A stretch of DNA of 57,073 nucleotides from Verrucomicrobiota bacterium (GTDB taxonomy: Bacteria > Verrucomicrobiota > Verrucomicrobiia > Limisphaerales > AAA164-E04). The notes below the pieces were generated by a model, which made no database searches, had not been told where the DNA came from, and saw only the letters and a program-made list of their open reading frames with translations. Position numbers and translations under genes: made by a program. Position 1 is the first letter of the stretch. Each line of letters begins with the position of its first letter. Location: assembly GCA_027619545.1 (NCBI GenBank), contig JAQCFT010000001.1:1-57073 (forward strand), read 5' to 3'. Shown here one piece after another: positions 1-8,334 of the stretch.

Positions 1-396
1 TTCAGCGGCATATTGCGGTGCATTAACCGCAGCAACTCGAATAATAGCATCGCCATACTGAGGTACGATGGCCAAAGCCAAGGTTGAGATCTGACCGGCG
101 CTCTCGGGTGAAGCTTTGGCAAGTGAAGCCACCAATTGGATCGCCATCTGAGGGCGCTGCTCGAGCACGCTCTTCAGAATAGCTTTGGCAGTTTCCACCT
201 TGGCTTCCTTAGAAGCTGCTTTCATCAGCTCGGAGGCTCTCACAGGAATTTCAACAGCTGGAAGCTCGCTGAGAGATGCCTGAATGGCTGCGACGTTGAT
301 TTTTGCGGGAGTTGCAATGCCTGTATCTTTAGCATGCGCGGATACCGCCAACAGTAAGGCTGCTACGACAACACTTGTTTTCATCTTGCTTAACAT
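1..396 (-). CDS. Exported protein of unknown function, C-terminus cut by the window edge
   Basis: Reading on the minus strand from 396, an open frame of 132 codons runs off the left edge without a stop. The N-terminus has a clear Sec signal peptide (basic MLSKMKTS, then a hydrophobic stretch ending in SAHA before Lys-Asp), so the product is exported. The mature part seen is alanine-rich and helical, with no motif I recognise. The start at 396 is preferred over the Met at 384 because AGGAAA lies just upstream of it. The gene stands alone here, 283 bp downstream of the isomerase-like gene on the same strand. Function is unknown. Confidence 0.65.
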   Translation of the reverse strand, partial: MLSKMKTSVVVAALLLAVSAHAKDTGIATPAKINVAAIQASLSELPAVEIPVRASELMKAASKEAKVETAKAILKSVLEQRPQMAIQLVASLAKASPESAGQISTLALAIVPQYGDAIIRVAAVNAPQYAAE

Positions 397-679
397 ATCT
401 TTTCCTAATTTATTCCCATTCACCTGAGTTACTTCTAAACTTTCGCACCGATTTGTCAACAAAAAACTGTCGGCAGGTTACCTCACTACATCAGACTAGA
501 ACACACTCGATCTGTGCTGATTCAGGGTTGGTCTTCGTAATGCTGACTTTTTTTACCACCAAACAGATTATTGCTGCAAGTTTTTTTTACTTCTTTTTTA
601 AGATCCGTATCGTACTCGATCTTTTTGTTTTTTAAACCAATTAAAATTCAGTTTCCACAATGGAATAGCTTCGTAGAAA

Positions 680-1711
680 TCATGCTCCCATGCCATCTTC
701 AAAAGAACCGCCTGCAACAGGAAAAACCAAATGATCTTTCACATAGCGGATCCCATTGGCACTCGTTGCGTCCAGATCACGATAGGCGCTTTCGGCTTCG
801 ACCACCAGCGGGGCGGTCTGCCGGCCCATGTGCTGACAGTAGCGCTGTGGGTAGCCTACATGAACCATCAATTCGGCATAACGCGTCATGTTCAAATCTC
901 CGGTAGGAAGATCGGTGAACTGCATCGCACGACCGCCCCAGTTTGGCTCCATCATGCGCAAAGGAAGGTTTTTGCGGATCACAAAGTTTTTGACGTGGCA
1001 TCCATAAACACGACTCCCCACTTTCATGAAACGGGTCTCCCAGTCCTCCCCCTCCCAGCAATGAGAAGGATCCGCGTTTACACCCAGACACGGATCGTCA
1101 TCACAAATTTTCACCAGCATGTTGAAGTCGTCAGCACACATGGCAGCCGTGCCAGGATGGATTTCGTGGGCCAAATTAATACCCAGCGAGTTGGCGTGCT
1201 GGCGAATTTTCGCGGTTTTGTTTACGAATCGCTCCTGACCCTCCTTGACCAAGTCGAAATCCGCACCCGCCCAGAACCCCCAAGGGTAACCTGATGCCAA
1301 CTCCCAGCCAAATGCGACACCCCAGAACATGGGAAGGATCTTTATGTTCAATTCAACAGCCAGATCCATCAGCCCCAAAAGATAATCTTCTGCCCACTTC
1401 TCAATGCTTTCGGGCGATTTTTTAGCGACATCTTCTGGAATGAAGGGTCGAATGGATGGAGTCCCAGTCCACGCGCTGGTGTGCACCCATGCGGGGCAAT
1501 GGCAGGAGATGCCATCCAAAGACATGCCACGAGATTCGAACGCAGCCAAAATCTCGCTGGCGGGACGGAATCCGTTTTCACCCTGCAACATGTAGTTGGA
1601 AGGCTGCACACCATCGGCTCCGGCGGCCTTGGCGTAATCTAAAAACTGTTCAAGGGTCTTAGCCCCATGTTGGGCACCCTCCACACTAGCATGGAAACAA
1701 ACATTTGCCAT
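680..1711 (-). CDS. Sugar phosphate isomerase/epimerase family protein (xylose isomerase-like TIM barrel)
   Basis: This 343-residue protein belongs to the AP endonuclease 2 / xylose isomerase-like TIM barrel superfamily, whose members isomerise, epimerise or dehydrate sugars and cyclitols with a divalent metal. The probable metal and catalytic residues are in the usual order: Glu183 and His185 in HEIHPGTAAM, Asp214 and His217 in NADPSHCW, His239 in CHVKN and Glu305 in VVEAES. There is no signal peptide, so it should act in the cytoplasm. It is divergent from the flavoprotein-gcvT-gcvH unit across 169 bp. Many paralogues exist in this phylum and the exact substrate cannot be read from sequence. 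Confidence 0.85.
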   Translation of the reverse strand: MANVCFHASVEGAQHGAKTLEQFLDYAKAAGADGVQPSNYMLQGENGFRPASEILAAFESRGMSLDGISCHCPAWVHTSAWTGTPSIRPFIPEDVAKKSPESIEKWAEDYLLGLMDLAVELNIKILPMFWGVAFGWELASGYPWGFWAGADFDLVKEGQERFVNKTAKIRQHANSLGINLAHEIHPGTAAMCADDFNMLVKICDDDPCLGVNADPSHCWEGEDWETRFMKVGSRVYGCHVKNFVIRKNLPLRMMEPNWGGRAMQFTDLPTGDLNMTRYAELMVHVGYPQRYCQHMGRQTAPLVVEAESAYRDLDATSANGIRYVKDHLVFPVAGGSFEDGMGA

Positions 1712-1770
1712 AATTGAATCTGAATATTGGTACGGATTTAAGGCGAGATGTAAAGACCATATTCCATTTC

Positions 1771-1782
1771 GGCGAAATCGCC
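1771..1782. repeat. Short inverted repeat in a divergent promoter region
   Basis: GGCGA and TCGCC flank two bases, giving a 12-bp near-palindrome between the divergent starts at 1711 and 1881. Its position would suit an operator, but so short a palindrome can arise by chance. Confidence 0.2.
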
Positions 1783-1880
1783 AGCGTACTCCTATCGCAC
1801 TTTACATTCGAAAAATTGCAGGCAATGTCTGAGGAAGCTCACTTTCAAGGAGCTGAAAATTTACTAATCTAGGTGCTGTC

Positions 1881-2597
1881 ATGCCAAAAAACGTCGTAGA
1901 AATGGAAATCGATGAGGTAACCATGGAGTTGCCTGATACCAAAACCCTGCGCCTCAAATGGCCCGAGGGTTATGAAACGGACTTCAAGACAGGGCAATTC
2001 ATAACAGTCTATTGGCCGGACACACCCAAATACAAAAGAGCTTACTCTCTTTCATCCTGCGCTCTCGACACAGGTTTTTTTGAAGTCACGATCAAAAGAG
2101 ACGGAAAAATGGGCACACGCATAGTGGATTGGGCCGAGAAAGGAAACAAACTTTTTGTCATCCCTCCAGTAGGTCGATTTCTTCCTGTGTTGGAACCTGA
2201 AAAGCACTTGGTATGCATCGCAGGCGGTTCAGGCGTAACACCTTTTCGAGGCTTTGCCAGGGAGGCGACCTTGCGCAAACTGGAAACAAAAATAACCATT
2301 CTCTACAGCGTCCGAACAACTGAAGACATCATTTTCAACGACGAGTTTCGCGAACTGGAACAGAAGAATCCTCATTTCAAATTTAACGTCACCTGCACCC
2401 GATTAAGCGATTCCGATCCATGGCCGGGAAGACGTGGCCGCATCGGTGCGGATTGGGTCAAGGAACAGATCTCGAACATAAATGACACGATTTTCTACGC
2501 TTGCGGACCGAATGCTCTGGTTGATAACGCCGAAAGGTTGGTTTTGGAAGAATTGCAATGCCCCAAAGAGCAGCTGAAGCTGGAAAAATGGGGCTGA
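1881..2597 (+). CDS. Ferredoxin-NADP reductase-like FAD oxidoreductase
   Basis: This 238-residue protein has the two-domain ferredoxin reductase fold. The FAD site is the RxYS motif (RAYSLSS, Arg53 to Ser59), the nicotinamide nucleotide site starts at GGSGVTPF (115-122), a CGPN motif follows near 208, and the chain ends in EKWG. It lacks the C-terminal 2Fe-2S domain of CDP-6-deoxyglucose reductase or phthalate dioxygenase reductase types, so electrons must pass to a separate partner. gcvT starts 9 bp after its stop, so co-transcription is very likely. The family would supply or accept electrons from NAD(P)H; a role with the glycine cleavage proteins is inferred from position. The start is supported by AGGTG five bases before ATG. 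Confidence 0.82.
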   Translation: MPKNVVEMEIDEVTMELPDTKTLRLKWPEGYETDFKTGQFITVYWPDTPKYKRAYSLSSCALDTGFFEVTIKRDGKMGTRIVDWAEKGNKLFVIPPVGRFLPVLEPEKHLVCIAGGSGVTPFRGFAREATLRKLETKITILYSVRTTEDIIFNDEFRELEQKNPHFKFNVTCTRLSDSDPWPGRRGRIGADWVKEQISNINDTIFYACGPNALVDNAERLVLEELQCPKEQLKLEKWG

Positions 2598-2606
2598 CCT
2601 CACAAC

Positions 2607-3749
2607 ATGGAACAACAACTCAAAAAAACATCTCTTTACGAACGCCACGTTTCCCACGGAGGAAAGATGGTACCATTCGGCGGCTGGGAAATGCCCGTTC
2701 AATATTCGGGCATCAAGGACGAACACCTAGCTGTCCGCAAACACGGTGGACTCTTTGACATCTGCCACATGGGGGAATTCAAGATCAGCGGACCTGCCGC
2801 TAAAACATTTCTAAACCACCTCCTTACCAACAACGTTGAAAAGCTTCAACCTGGTGACGGTCAATACTCTTTGATGTGCCTGGCAACAGGCGGTGTCGTG
2901 GATGATCTTTACCTTTATTGCCTGGAAACGGATGTTTACCTGATGATTGTCAATGCTTCCCGCCTGGACGCAGACTGGCAGTGGATGCAGAAAGCTTTGG
3001 AAGCAGGATCCATACAACCCGAGAACATCAGGTGTGAAGATCTTTCCAATCAACTGGGCGCTGTCGCGGTTCAAGGCCCCAAGGTACGTTCATGGATAGA
3101 CAGCTGTTTCACCGCCATTGATCCAGGAAACAACGATTCACGCGTATCACAACTTAAAAAAAACCAGATAGGCGCGTTTCAATTTGAGAATCAAAAAGTA
3201 TGGATCGGGGCGACCGGTTATACGGGGGAGGATGGATTTGAAGTCATTGCCTCAAATGACACGATCCCAGTTATTTGGGATATGCTATTGGCGAAAGGAC
3301 ATGTCGGCTGCCTGCAACCGGCGGGCTTGGGCGCAAGGGACACGCTGAGAACAGAGATGTGCTACCCTCTCTATGGACACGAATTAACCACAGAAACCAC
3401 ACCTATGGAGGCCGGGCTTGGATTTTTTGTGGATCTTGATAAAGGCGACTTTATGGGGCGGGCCGCATTGTTGGCCCAAAAGGAGAAAGGTATCCAACGA
3501 CGCTGCGTCGCATTCCAAATGACGGGTCGTTCGGCTCCCCCTCGCCCCGATTACCCCGTTCTTTCAGGAGATGGCGAGCGCATTGGCATTGTAACCAGCG
3601 GCACCTCCAGCCCTTCCTTGAACAATGGTATTGGAATGGCTTACATCAACACAGCGTCTGCCAAACCAGGACAAAACATTGCCATCGAAATCCGCGGACG
3701 CAGCTTTCCGGCAGAAATTGTAAAAAAACCCATTTACCGCAGAGCCTGA
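2607..3749 (+). CDS. gcvT: Glycine cleavage system aminomethyltransferase (T protein)
   Basis: The product is a full-length 380-residue T protein. It transfers the methylene group from aminomethylated lipoyl-GcvH to tetrahydrofolate, releasing ammonia. Family hallmarks include the N-terminal LYERHVSHGGKMVPFGGWEMP region, the FDICHMGEF stretch, GATGYTGEDGFEV in the middle, GLGARDTLRTEMCYPLYGHE and the C-terminal aminomethyltransferase beta-barrel domain ending near residue 378. It sits between the flavoprotein (9 bp upstream) and gcvH (42 bp downstream). The P protein gene is not in the window, so the decarboxylase must be encoded elsewhere. No glycine riboswitch was recognised upstream of the unit. 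Confidence 0.95.
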   Translation: MEQQLKKTSLYERHVSHGGKMVPFGGWEMPVQYSGIKDEHLAVRKHGGLFDICHMGEFKISGPAAKTFLNHLLTNNVEKLQPGDGQYSLMCLATGGVVDDLYLYCLETDVYLMIVNASRLDADWQWMQKALEAGSIQPENIRCEDLSNQLGAVAVQGPKVRSWIDSCFTAIDPGNNDSRVSQLKKNQIGAFQFENQKVWIGATGYTGEDGFEVIASNDTIPVIWDMLLAKGHVGCLQPAGLGARDTLRTEMCYPLYGHELTTETTPMEAGLGFFVDLDKGDFMGRAALLAQKEKGIQRRCVAFQMTGRSAPPRPDYPVLSGDGERIGIVTSGTSSPSLNNGIGMAYINTASAKPGQNIAIEIRGRSFPAEIVKKPIYRRA

Positions 3750-3791
3750 TCTCTCTAGAATCCGGCCACAAATTTTAAGACAGAGATTCAT

Positions 3792-4178
3792 ATGAGTTCA
3801 CAGATTCCAGACACGTTAAAGTACGCCAAAACGCACGAATGGGTAAAAGTGGATGGTGACACCGCCACCGTGGGCATCACAGATCATGCGCAAGCGGAGT
3901 TGACCGAGCTGGTATTCGTGGAACTCCCCGCCGTTGGCCGAGCACTTCAAGCAGGTGAAGCCTGTGCCGTCGTGGAATCGGTCAAAACCGCCAGCGACAT
4001 CTATTCGCCTGTCTCCGGGGAAGTGATTGAAGTCAACGAATCACTGGCCGATGAACCAGGAGCGGTGAACAATGATCCCTACAACGAGGGATGGTTCTTC
4101 AAGGTGCGCATGTCCGACTCCTCGACACCTGATGGCTTGCTGTGCGCAGAAGATTATAAGGCCTTGATTGGCGAGTAG
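3792..4178 (+). CDS. gcvH: Glycine cleavage system H protein
   Basis: This 128-residue lipoyl carrier shuttles the aminomethyl intermediate between the P, T and L proteins of glycine cleavage. The lipoylated lysine is Lys65 in the conserved ESVKTASD motif. The N-terminal [11 protein letters not shown] and C-terminal [12 protein letters not shown] segments are typical of H proteins, and the length matches the family. It follows gcvT closely and ends 18 bp before a convergent methyltransferase gene. A lipoate ligase-like protein at 37932-38618 is a possible modifying enzyme. Confidence 0.96.
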   Translation: MSSQIPDTLKYAKTHEWVKVDGDTATVGITDHAQAELTELVFVELPAVGRALQAGEACAVVESVKTASDIYSPVSGEVIEVNESLADEPGAVNNDPYNEGWFFKVRMSDSSTPDGLLCAEDYKALIGE

Positions 4179-4196
4179 CCCCCGAGGCTTCCCTTG

Positions 4197-5540
4197 CTAT
4201 TCTTTTCTGAATAGCACAATCCTGTTGGAATTGGTGCCTTTGCTGTTATTGTCCACCCCCCAGCAGTTGGCGGTTTTGGTAAACTGCTGGGCGTTGACCA
4301 TCACAAATAACGGGATCAACCCCGCCTGATCACCGCATCGCAAGACGGATTCCTCCAGCTTCATCTTGCCTTTGCGGACTTCTCCCACCTCAAAGGCTAT
4401 GTGGCCACCGGGTTTCAATACCCGCGTCAATTCGACAAACACGCGTGTCATGGTTTCTTCCCAAACACTCAATTTACCGGACATCGTGATATTCAACGCC
4501 TTGGCATCCAAACCGATAAACCAGCACCTGAGCCAGTTGTCCGTCACATAATCCACCACATCCAGAAAGGGGGGCGATGTAACCACCAAGGATACGGAAG
4601 AGGAAGCGATGGAATATGTACGATCGGCCAGGGCGATAACCATTTTGGATCTGACAGCCACTTCATGGAGATTTCGGTTCTCGTTGGCCGTCAAATCTTT
4701 GAGAAGCGACTTGGATTTCTTCAGGATAATCGCCGGTACATCCCTGGGAAGCGGCATCTGGTTCCTCCGTTCATTGATTCGTTTCTGGGACTGAACCGAA
4801 ACCGCCTGGTTGGGAGGAAGCGAATAAACCGAGAAAAACCCCGCAGAATGACCCGTCAATCGATTGATGGCCACCAATCGAATCCAAGCATCGATGGCAT
4901 CAAGCTTCCCCTTGGATTCTCTTTTAATCAGATAGTCCCGCAGAGCGCAAATAGACCGAAGCGTATCCGGATGGTAAAAAACCAGCAAATCCTTCGGAAT
5001 ATCCCCTTTATAATCCCAGATCAAAGACTTCAAACGCTCCTGAACCTCACTCAAGTCTGGAGGCGTCAACCTCGGTAAAAGCAGTCTTTCACTCAGCGGA
5101 TTGATATCGCATCCATACGGAATTCTTCCCTTCAATGCGGCTTCCAGCGGAGTCGTTCCCCTTCCCATGAACGGATCGTAGACGATATCCCCCTTGGCAG
5201 TCAGACGATCAATAAAAAAAGCAGGCAGCTGAGGTTTGAAACAGGCTCTGTAAGAGATTTCATGCAATGAATGGGCCTGCCTCTGTCTTGCCGTCCAAAA
5301 TTCGTTGAGATACAAAGGTACCTCGGCTTTCCCTCCATCTGATTTCACATAGCGAGAAACCTCGCAAATCGTGTCTTTTCCAAATTCCCTGAATGCCAGA
5401 ATTTGCTGTTTCAGATCGTGACTGGCCAAATCAACAACCGATTGTTCCAACTCCTTTACCTTTGCCTTTTTTTTCGGCAGGGGTTTTTTGGTGAAATCAA
5501 ATTCCGGATGATTGAGTGGTTTTTTTCTATTCAAATCCAA
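4197..5540 (-). CDS. DNA methyltransferase, N4-cytosine/N6-adenine type, without an adjacent restriction gene
   Basis: The 447-residue protein has the S-adenosylmethionine site DPFMGRGT (122-129, motif I), a GCDIN acidic strand (143-147) and the catalytic TSPPF tetrad region (321-325, motif IV) followed by LKPGGH. These are the hallmarks of amino-methylating DNA methylases, with motif I preceding motif IV. The first 35 residues are lysine-rich. No endonuclease or specificity subunit lies next to it, so it looks like an orphan methylase. It starts 15 bp after the UlaG-like gene stops and may be the last gene of the four-gene minus-strand run. Methylation of RNA is a less likely alternative. 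Confidence 0.82.
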   Translation of the reverse strand: MDLNRKKPLNHPEFDFTKKPLPKKKAKVKELEQSVVDLASHDLKQQILAFREFGKDTICEVSRYVKSDGGKAEVPLYLNEFWTARQRQAHSLHEISYRACFKPQLPAFFIDRLTAKGDIVYDPFMGRGTTPLEAALKGRIPYGCDINPLSERLLLPRLTPPDLSEVQERLKSLIWDYKGDIPKDLLVFYHPDTLRSICALRDYLIKRESKGKLDAIDAWIRLVAINRLTGHSAGFFSVYSLPPNQAVSVQSQKRINERRNQMPLPRDVPAIILKKSKSLLKDLTANENRNLHEVAVRSKMVIALADRTYSIASSSVSLVVTSPPFLDVVDYVTDNWLRCWFIGLDAKALNITMSGKLSVWEETMTRVFVELTRVLKPGGHIAFEVGEVRKGKMKLEESVLRCGDQAGLIPLFVMVNAQQFTKTANCWGVDNNSKGTNSNRIVLFRKE

Positions 5541-5555
5541 TTCCTGTTGTGAAAA

Positions 5556-6437
5556 CTAAATATTGGGCCCACTCAGCTCTGCTGCGGATGGGCTGGTCCA
5601 CCGCTCGCCCGCTTTCAACACTTTGTAGGATTGATGAATGGCTTCACAAGCCTCCACAAACGCCTTTGGAGATTCGGTATTAAAATCGAACATTTCATAG
5701 TGACATGGTATAACGCACCCGGCGCCAATATCCTTGGCCAATTGGGCCGCCTCCCTTCCCCACATATTGCCGGAGACTCGACGTTCAGGGCGACTTCCAT
5801 TGATAGGCAATAGTGCAAGGTCAATCGACCACTGGTGCAAGAGCATCTCCATGCCGTCATAAACCACCGTGTCACCGCTGTGATAAACCGTCCAAGGACC
5901 AAACTTAACGACGTATCCCAAGTACTTATGTCGCCCGTATTCATCACGATCCAGATTCTCGTGAGCCGCCGGAATGGCGTGTATTTCGAAAGGAGGAAAG
6001 CTCATGAACGATCCGGCGGTCAGCCCATGAGGCCATTCCACGGATACTTCCAGTCGATCTGCCACAAAAGCCCGGTTGGCTTCAGGAATCACCATTTGGA
6101 CACCGGGTGAGAATTCAATCAACGGCACAAGGGTTTCCTTGTCCAGATGGTCGGTGTGGTTATGACTGGAAGTCACAATATCAATAAATGTCAGACGCTC
6201 CGGAGCCACAACACGTTCCGTCATGCGAACGTGAGGCTTATCAGTCTGGGCATATTTCCGGGTCAATGAATCAGACAGGTATGGATCGAACAACAAGTGC
6301 CTACCCTGCCAGCAGAGCAAGAATCCGCTCTGACCAAGCCACCAGACATGAAAGTGGTCGTTGTCGTGTTCGACGGATGAAATATCCGAGATCAAATCTT
6401 CATCCTGTAGAACAGGCTTAATCAATGCGCCACTCAT
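5556..6437 (-). CDS. UlaG-like metallo-beta-lactamase fold hydrolase
   Basis: This 293-residue protein belongs to the metallo-beta-lactamase fold, closest in layout to the L-ascorbate-6-phosphate lactonase UlaG and related metal-dependent hydrolases. The metal motif is SSHNHTDHLD (His92, His94, Asp96, His97). Further expected ligand positions appear in IPAAHEN, YHSGDTVVYDG and the late CHYEMF. There is no signal peptide. It lies 26 bp after the MetE-like gene and 15 bp before the DNA methylase, all on the minus strand. The UlaG family acts on phosphorylated sugar lactones and also N-acyl phosphatidylethanolamine; the substrate here is unknown. Confidence 0.85.
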   Translation of the reverse strand: MSGALIKPVLQDEDLISDISSVEHDNDHFHVWWLGQSGFLLCWQGRHLLFDPYLSDSLTRKYAQTDKPHVRMTERVVAPERLTFIDIVTSSHNHTDHLDKETLVPLIEFSPGVQMVIPEANRAFVADRLEVSVEWPHGLTAGSFMSFPPFEIHAIPAAHENLDRDEYGRHKYLGYVVKFGPWTVYHSGDTVVYDGMEMLLHQWSIDLALLPINGSRPERRVSGNMWGREAAQLAKDIGAGCVIPCHYEMFDFNTESPKAFVEACEAIHQSYKVLKAGERWTSPSAAELSGPNI

Positions 6438-6463
6438 GAACCGTTTTCTGTTGGAAAGTGATT

Positions 6464-7495
6464 TCAGATAGAACTCCGAACCCTCATGACACCATCAACC
6501 ATGTTCCGAAGTTTTTTTCTGGCCGCCCAACGCGCAGTCTGACTGAGCCCACAATCGGGAGCGAACGAAAGTCGATCAGCCGGAGCATACCTCAAACAGG
6601 CTTTGACGCGATCGGCGACGTTTTCCGAAGTCTCGATATAGTAGCTCTTCACATCCACCACCCCGACGGCAACATCACAACGTTTGGAGATAGTTTCCAG
6701 TATCTCAAGTTCGGCGAATTCCCGGTTGGCCATTTCCACATGGATTTCATCAACCTTCATGTCCAGAAACTCCGGAAACATCGGCGCATACTGACGCCAC
6801 CCCACAGCATGCCCCTTGAAATTACCGAAGCAAAAATGCGTTGAAAGATGGCATTTTCCCACCACGCCCTCGACCGTGCGGTTGAAGATATCTACCAGAC
6901 GCTTCTTATCTTCCTTGTAGGCATAACAGCTCATGGAAGGCTCATCGACGGTCAATTCCCGACAACCGGCCGCCACAAGGTCTTCCAATTCCTTTCGCAC
7001 CAAAGGAAGCAGGGCTTCGGTGATGGCATAACGATCCTGATATTGTTTGTTCGGCAACAATCGCCCACTCAGGGTGAAAGGACCGGGAACACTGGCCTTC
7101 AAAGTCGGTCCATCTGAGGGTGCAAGGCGCTGAAATCGAACAAAGTCTTCGACCGCTCCCAATCCCTTGGGGGCGGCGAGTTCTCCGGAAATGGCGTGCT
7201 TTCCTCGTTGATCATGCGCGGGAGGACCAAATCGACGGGGACTTTCCCCTTCCAACTCAATACCATCAAGAAATCCATAAAAAGACAGGTTAAAATCCAA
7301 CCGCGTCTGCTCACCGTCCGTAATCACATCCAATCCCGCCTGCAACTGATCCTGTATGGCGACCGCGACAGCGTCATCGATCATTTCTTCCCTGTCCGCG
7401 GAACCGAACGCGTCCAGGTTTCGACTGGCGAATTCAAGCCAGGACGGAAATGGATAGCTTCCAATAACGGTTGTTCTCAATGGTTGATCTTTCAT
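6464..7495 (-). CDS. MetE-core cobalamin-independent methyltransferase family protein
   Basis: The 343-residue product corresponds to the C-terminal catalytic half of cobalamin-independent methionine synthase. The expected zinc ligands are present: His220 and Cys222 (THFCFG), Glu254 (HVEMANRE) and Cys315 (PDCGLSQT). The N-terminal TTVIGSYPFPSWL start and VDEPSMSCYA strand fit the family. It lacks the folate-binding N-terminal half of full MetE, so the methyl donor is uncertain; such core proteins include archaeal methionine synthases, methylcobalamin-dependent enzymes and CoM transferases. It is second in a run with the SIS protein (14 bp upstream) and UlaG-like hydrolase (26 bp downstream). 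Confidence 0.85.
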   Translation of the reverse strand: MKDQPLRTTVIGSYPFPSWLEFASRNLDAFGSADREEMIDDAVAVAIQDQLQAGLDVITDGEQTRLDFNLSFYGFLDGIELEGESPRRFGPPAHDQRGKHAISGELAAPKGLGAVEDFVRFQRLAPSDGPTLKASVPGPFTLSGRLLPNKQYQDRYAITEALLPLVRKELEDLVAAGCRELTVDEPSMSCYAYKEDKKRLVDIFNRTVEGVVGKCHLSTHFCFGNFKGHAVGWRQYAPMFPEFLDMKVDEIHVEMANREFAELEILETISKRCDVAVGVVDVKSYYIETSENVADRVKACLRYAPADRLSFAPDCGLSQTARWAARKKLRNMVDGVMRVRSSI

Positions 7496-7509
7496 GACAT
7501 TCTTATCCT

Positions 7510-8295
7510 TTATTTTCCCAAGTCTGCAAAAAGCTGCGCGGTACGGCGACCATGTTCATCGTAGGCGGCCTCAAATAACTGCGTGGCTCTTTCACCACCC
7601 ACGACCGCTGCAGCGGTCAAGACCTTGGGCGGATGTCCGGCTCGTGTCAATCGATCTGCCACTTCTGCTTTGATGCAGTTAATCAGCAGGCAACCTCCCA
7701 CCGTGCTCCCGGGCGAAACAGGTGTCTCAAGTCCATCGATGGAAACCATGGCATCCCCAACCGGAGCGCCAGTATCCAATTCTATGTCCGAAAGGTCGGA
7801 CAGCTTGAGTCCTCCGGGGTGTTTGCTCTTACTGGCAAGAGAATGTTCACGGCTGACCATTCCAACCACCTTCACCCCTCGGTTGCGAAACCCTTCGGCC
7901 ATTTCGACAGGCACAACATTGCAACCGGAAGAAGAAATCACCATGGCGGAATCCTCCGACTTGAGATCAAAATTCCGTAAAATTCGATCCGCCAACCCAG
8001 ACACGTTCTCAAGAAACATGGCCTGACGCTGCCCATTGGACCCCACAACGTCGTGATGATAGGTGAGGGACAGTTCCACAATGGGATGAAAACCAGGAAA
8101 CGAACCATATCGAGGCCACATTTCCTCCACCATGATACGACTGTGCCCTGAACCAAAAAGATGGACCATTCGACCAGACAGAATGGTTGCCGCAAACAAA
8201 TCGGCCACCTCCCGTATGGTGTCCATTTGATTGGAGACGACCTCCCAAATATGACGGGCTGATGACAAGTACCGTTCACCACTCGTTTCAGACAT
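7510..8295 (-). CDS. SIS-domain sugar-phosphate binding protein (UPF0309-like)
   Basis: This 261-residue protein has a SIS (sugar isomerase) domain of the UPF0309 kind. Phosphosugar contacts are suggested by LFGSGHSRIMVEE (46-58) and by ISSSGCNVVPVEMAEG near 120-135. SIS domains bind or isomerise phosphosugars, often amino sugars. It is the first gene of the minus-strand run SIS, MetE-like, UlaG-like and DNA methylase. GAGAG precedes the ATG. The pairing with a lactonase-like hydrolase suggests use of a phosphorylated sugar derivative, which is inference. Confidence 0.8.
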   Translation of the reverse strand: MSETSGERYLSSARHIWEVVSNQMDTIREVADLFAATILSGRMVHLFGSGHSRIMVEEMWPRYGSFPGFHPIVELSLTYHHDVVGSNGQRQAMFLENVSGLADRILRNFDLKSEDSAMVISSSGCNVVPVEMAEGFRNRGVKVVGMVSREHSLASKSKHPGGLKLSDLSDIELDTGAPVGDAMVSIDGLETPVSPGSTVGGCLLINCIKAEVADRLTRAGHPPKVLTAAAVVGGERATQLFEAAYDEHGRRTAQLFADLGK

Positions 8296-8334
8296 GAATC
8301 TCTCTTTGAAGTTGAAAATTGATTTTGGAATCCC

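Noticed and set aside
560-650. A stem (AAGATC and GATCTT) with T-rich flanks resembling a terminator
   Set aside because: The U tract follows the stem only on the plus strand, where no gene ends. On the minus strand the stem is followed by A, so it would not terminate the isomerase-like gene.
571-1294. Plus-strand frames opposite the isomerase-like gene
   Set aside because: They are shadows of the conserved minus-strand enzyme, with no family-like sequence or ribosome site.
1712-1880. Possible glycine riboswitch upstream of the flavoprotein-gcvT-gcvH unit
   Set aside because: The leader shows no paired GGAGAG-type cores or other conserved glycine aptamer elements, and 169 bp is shared with a divergent promoter.
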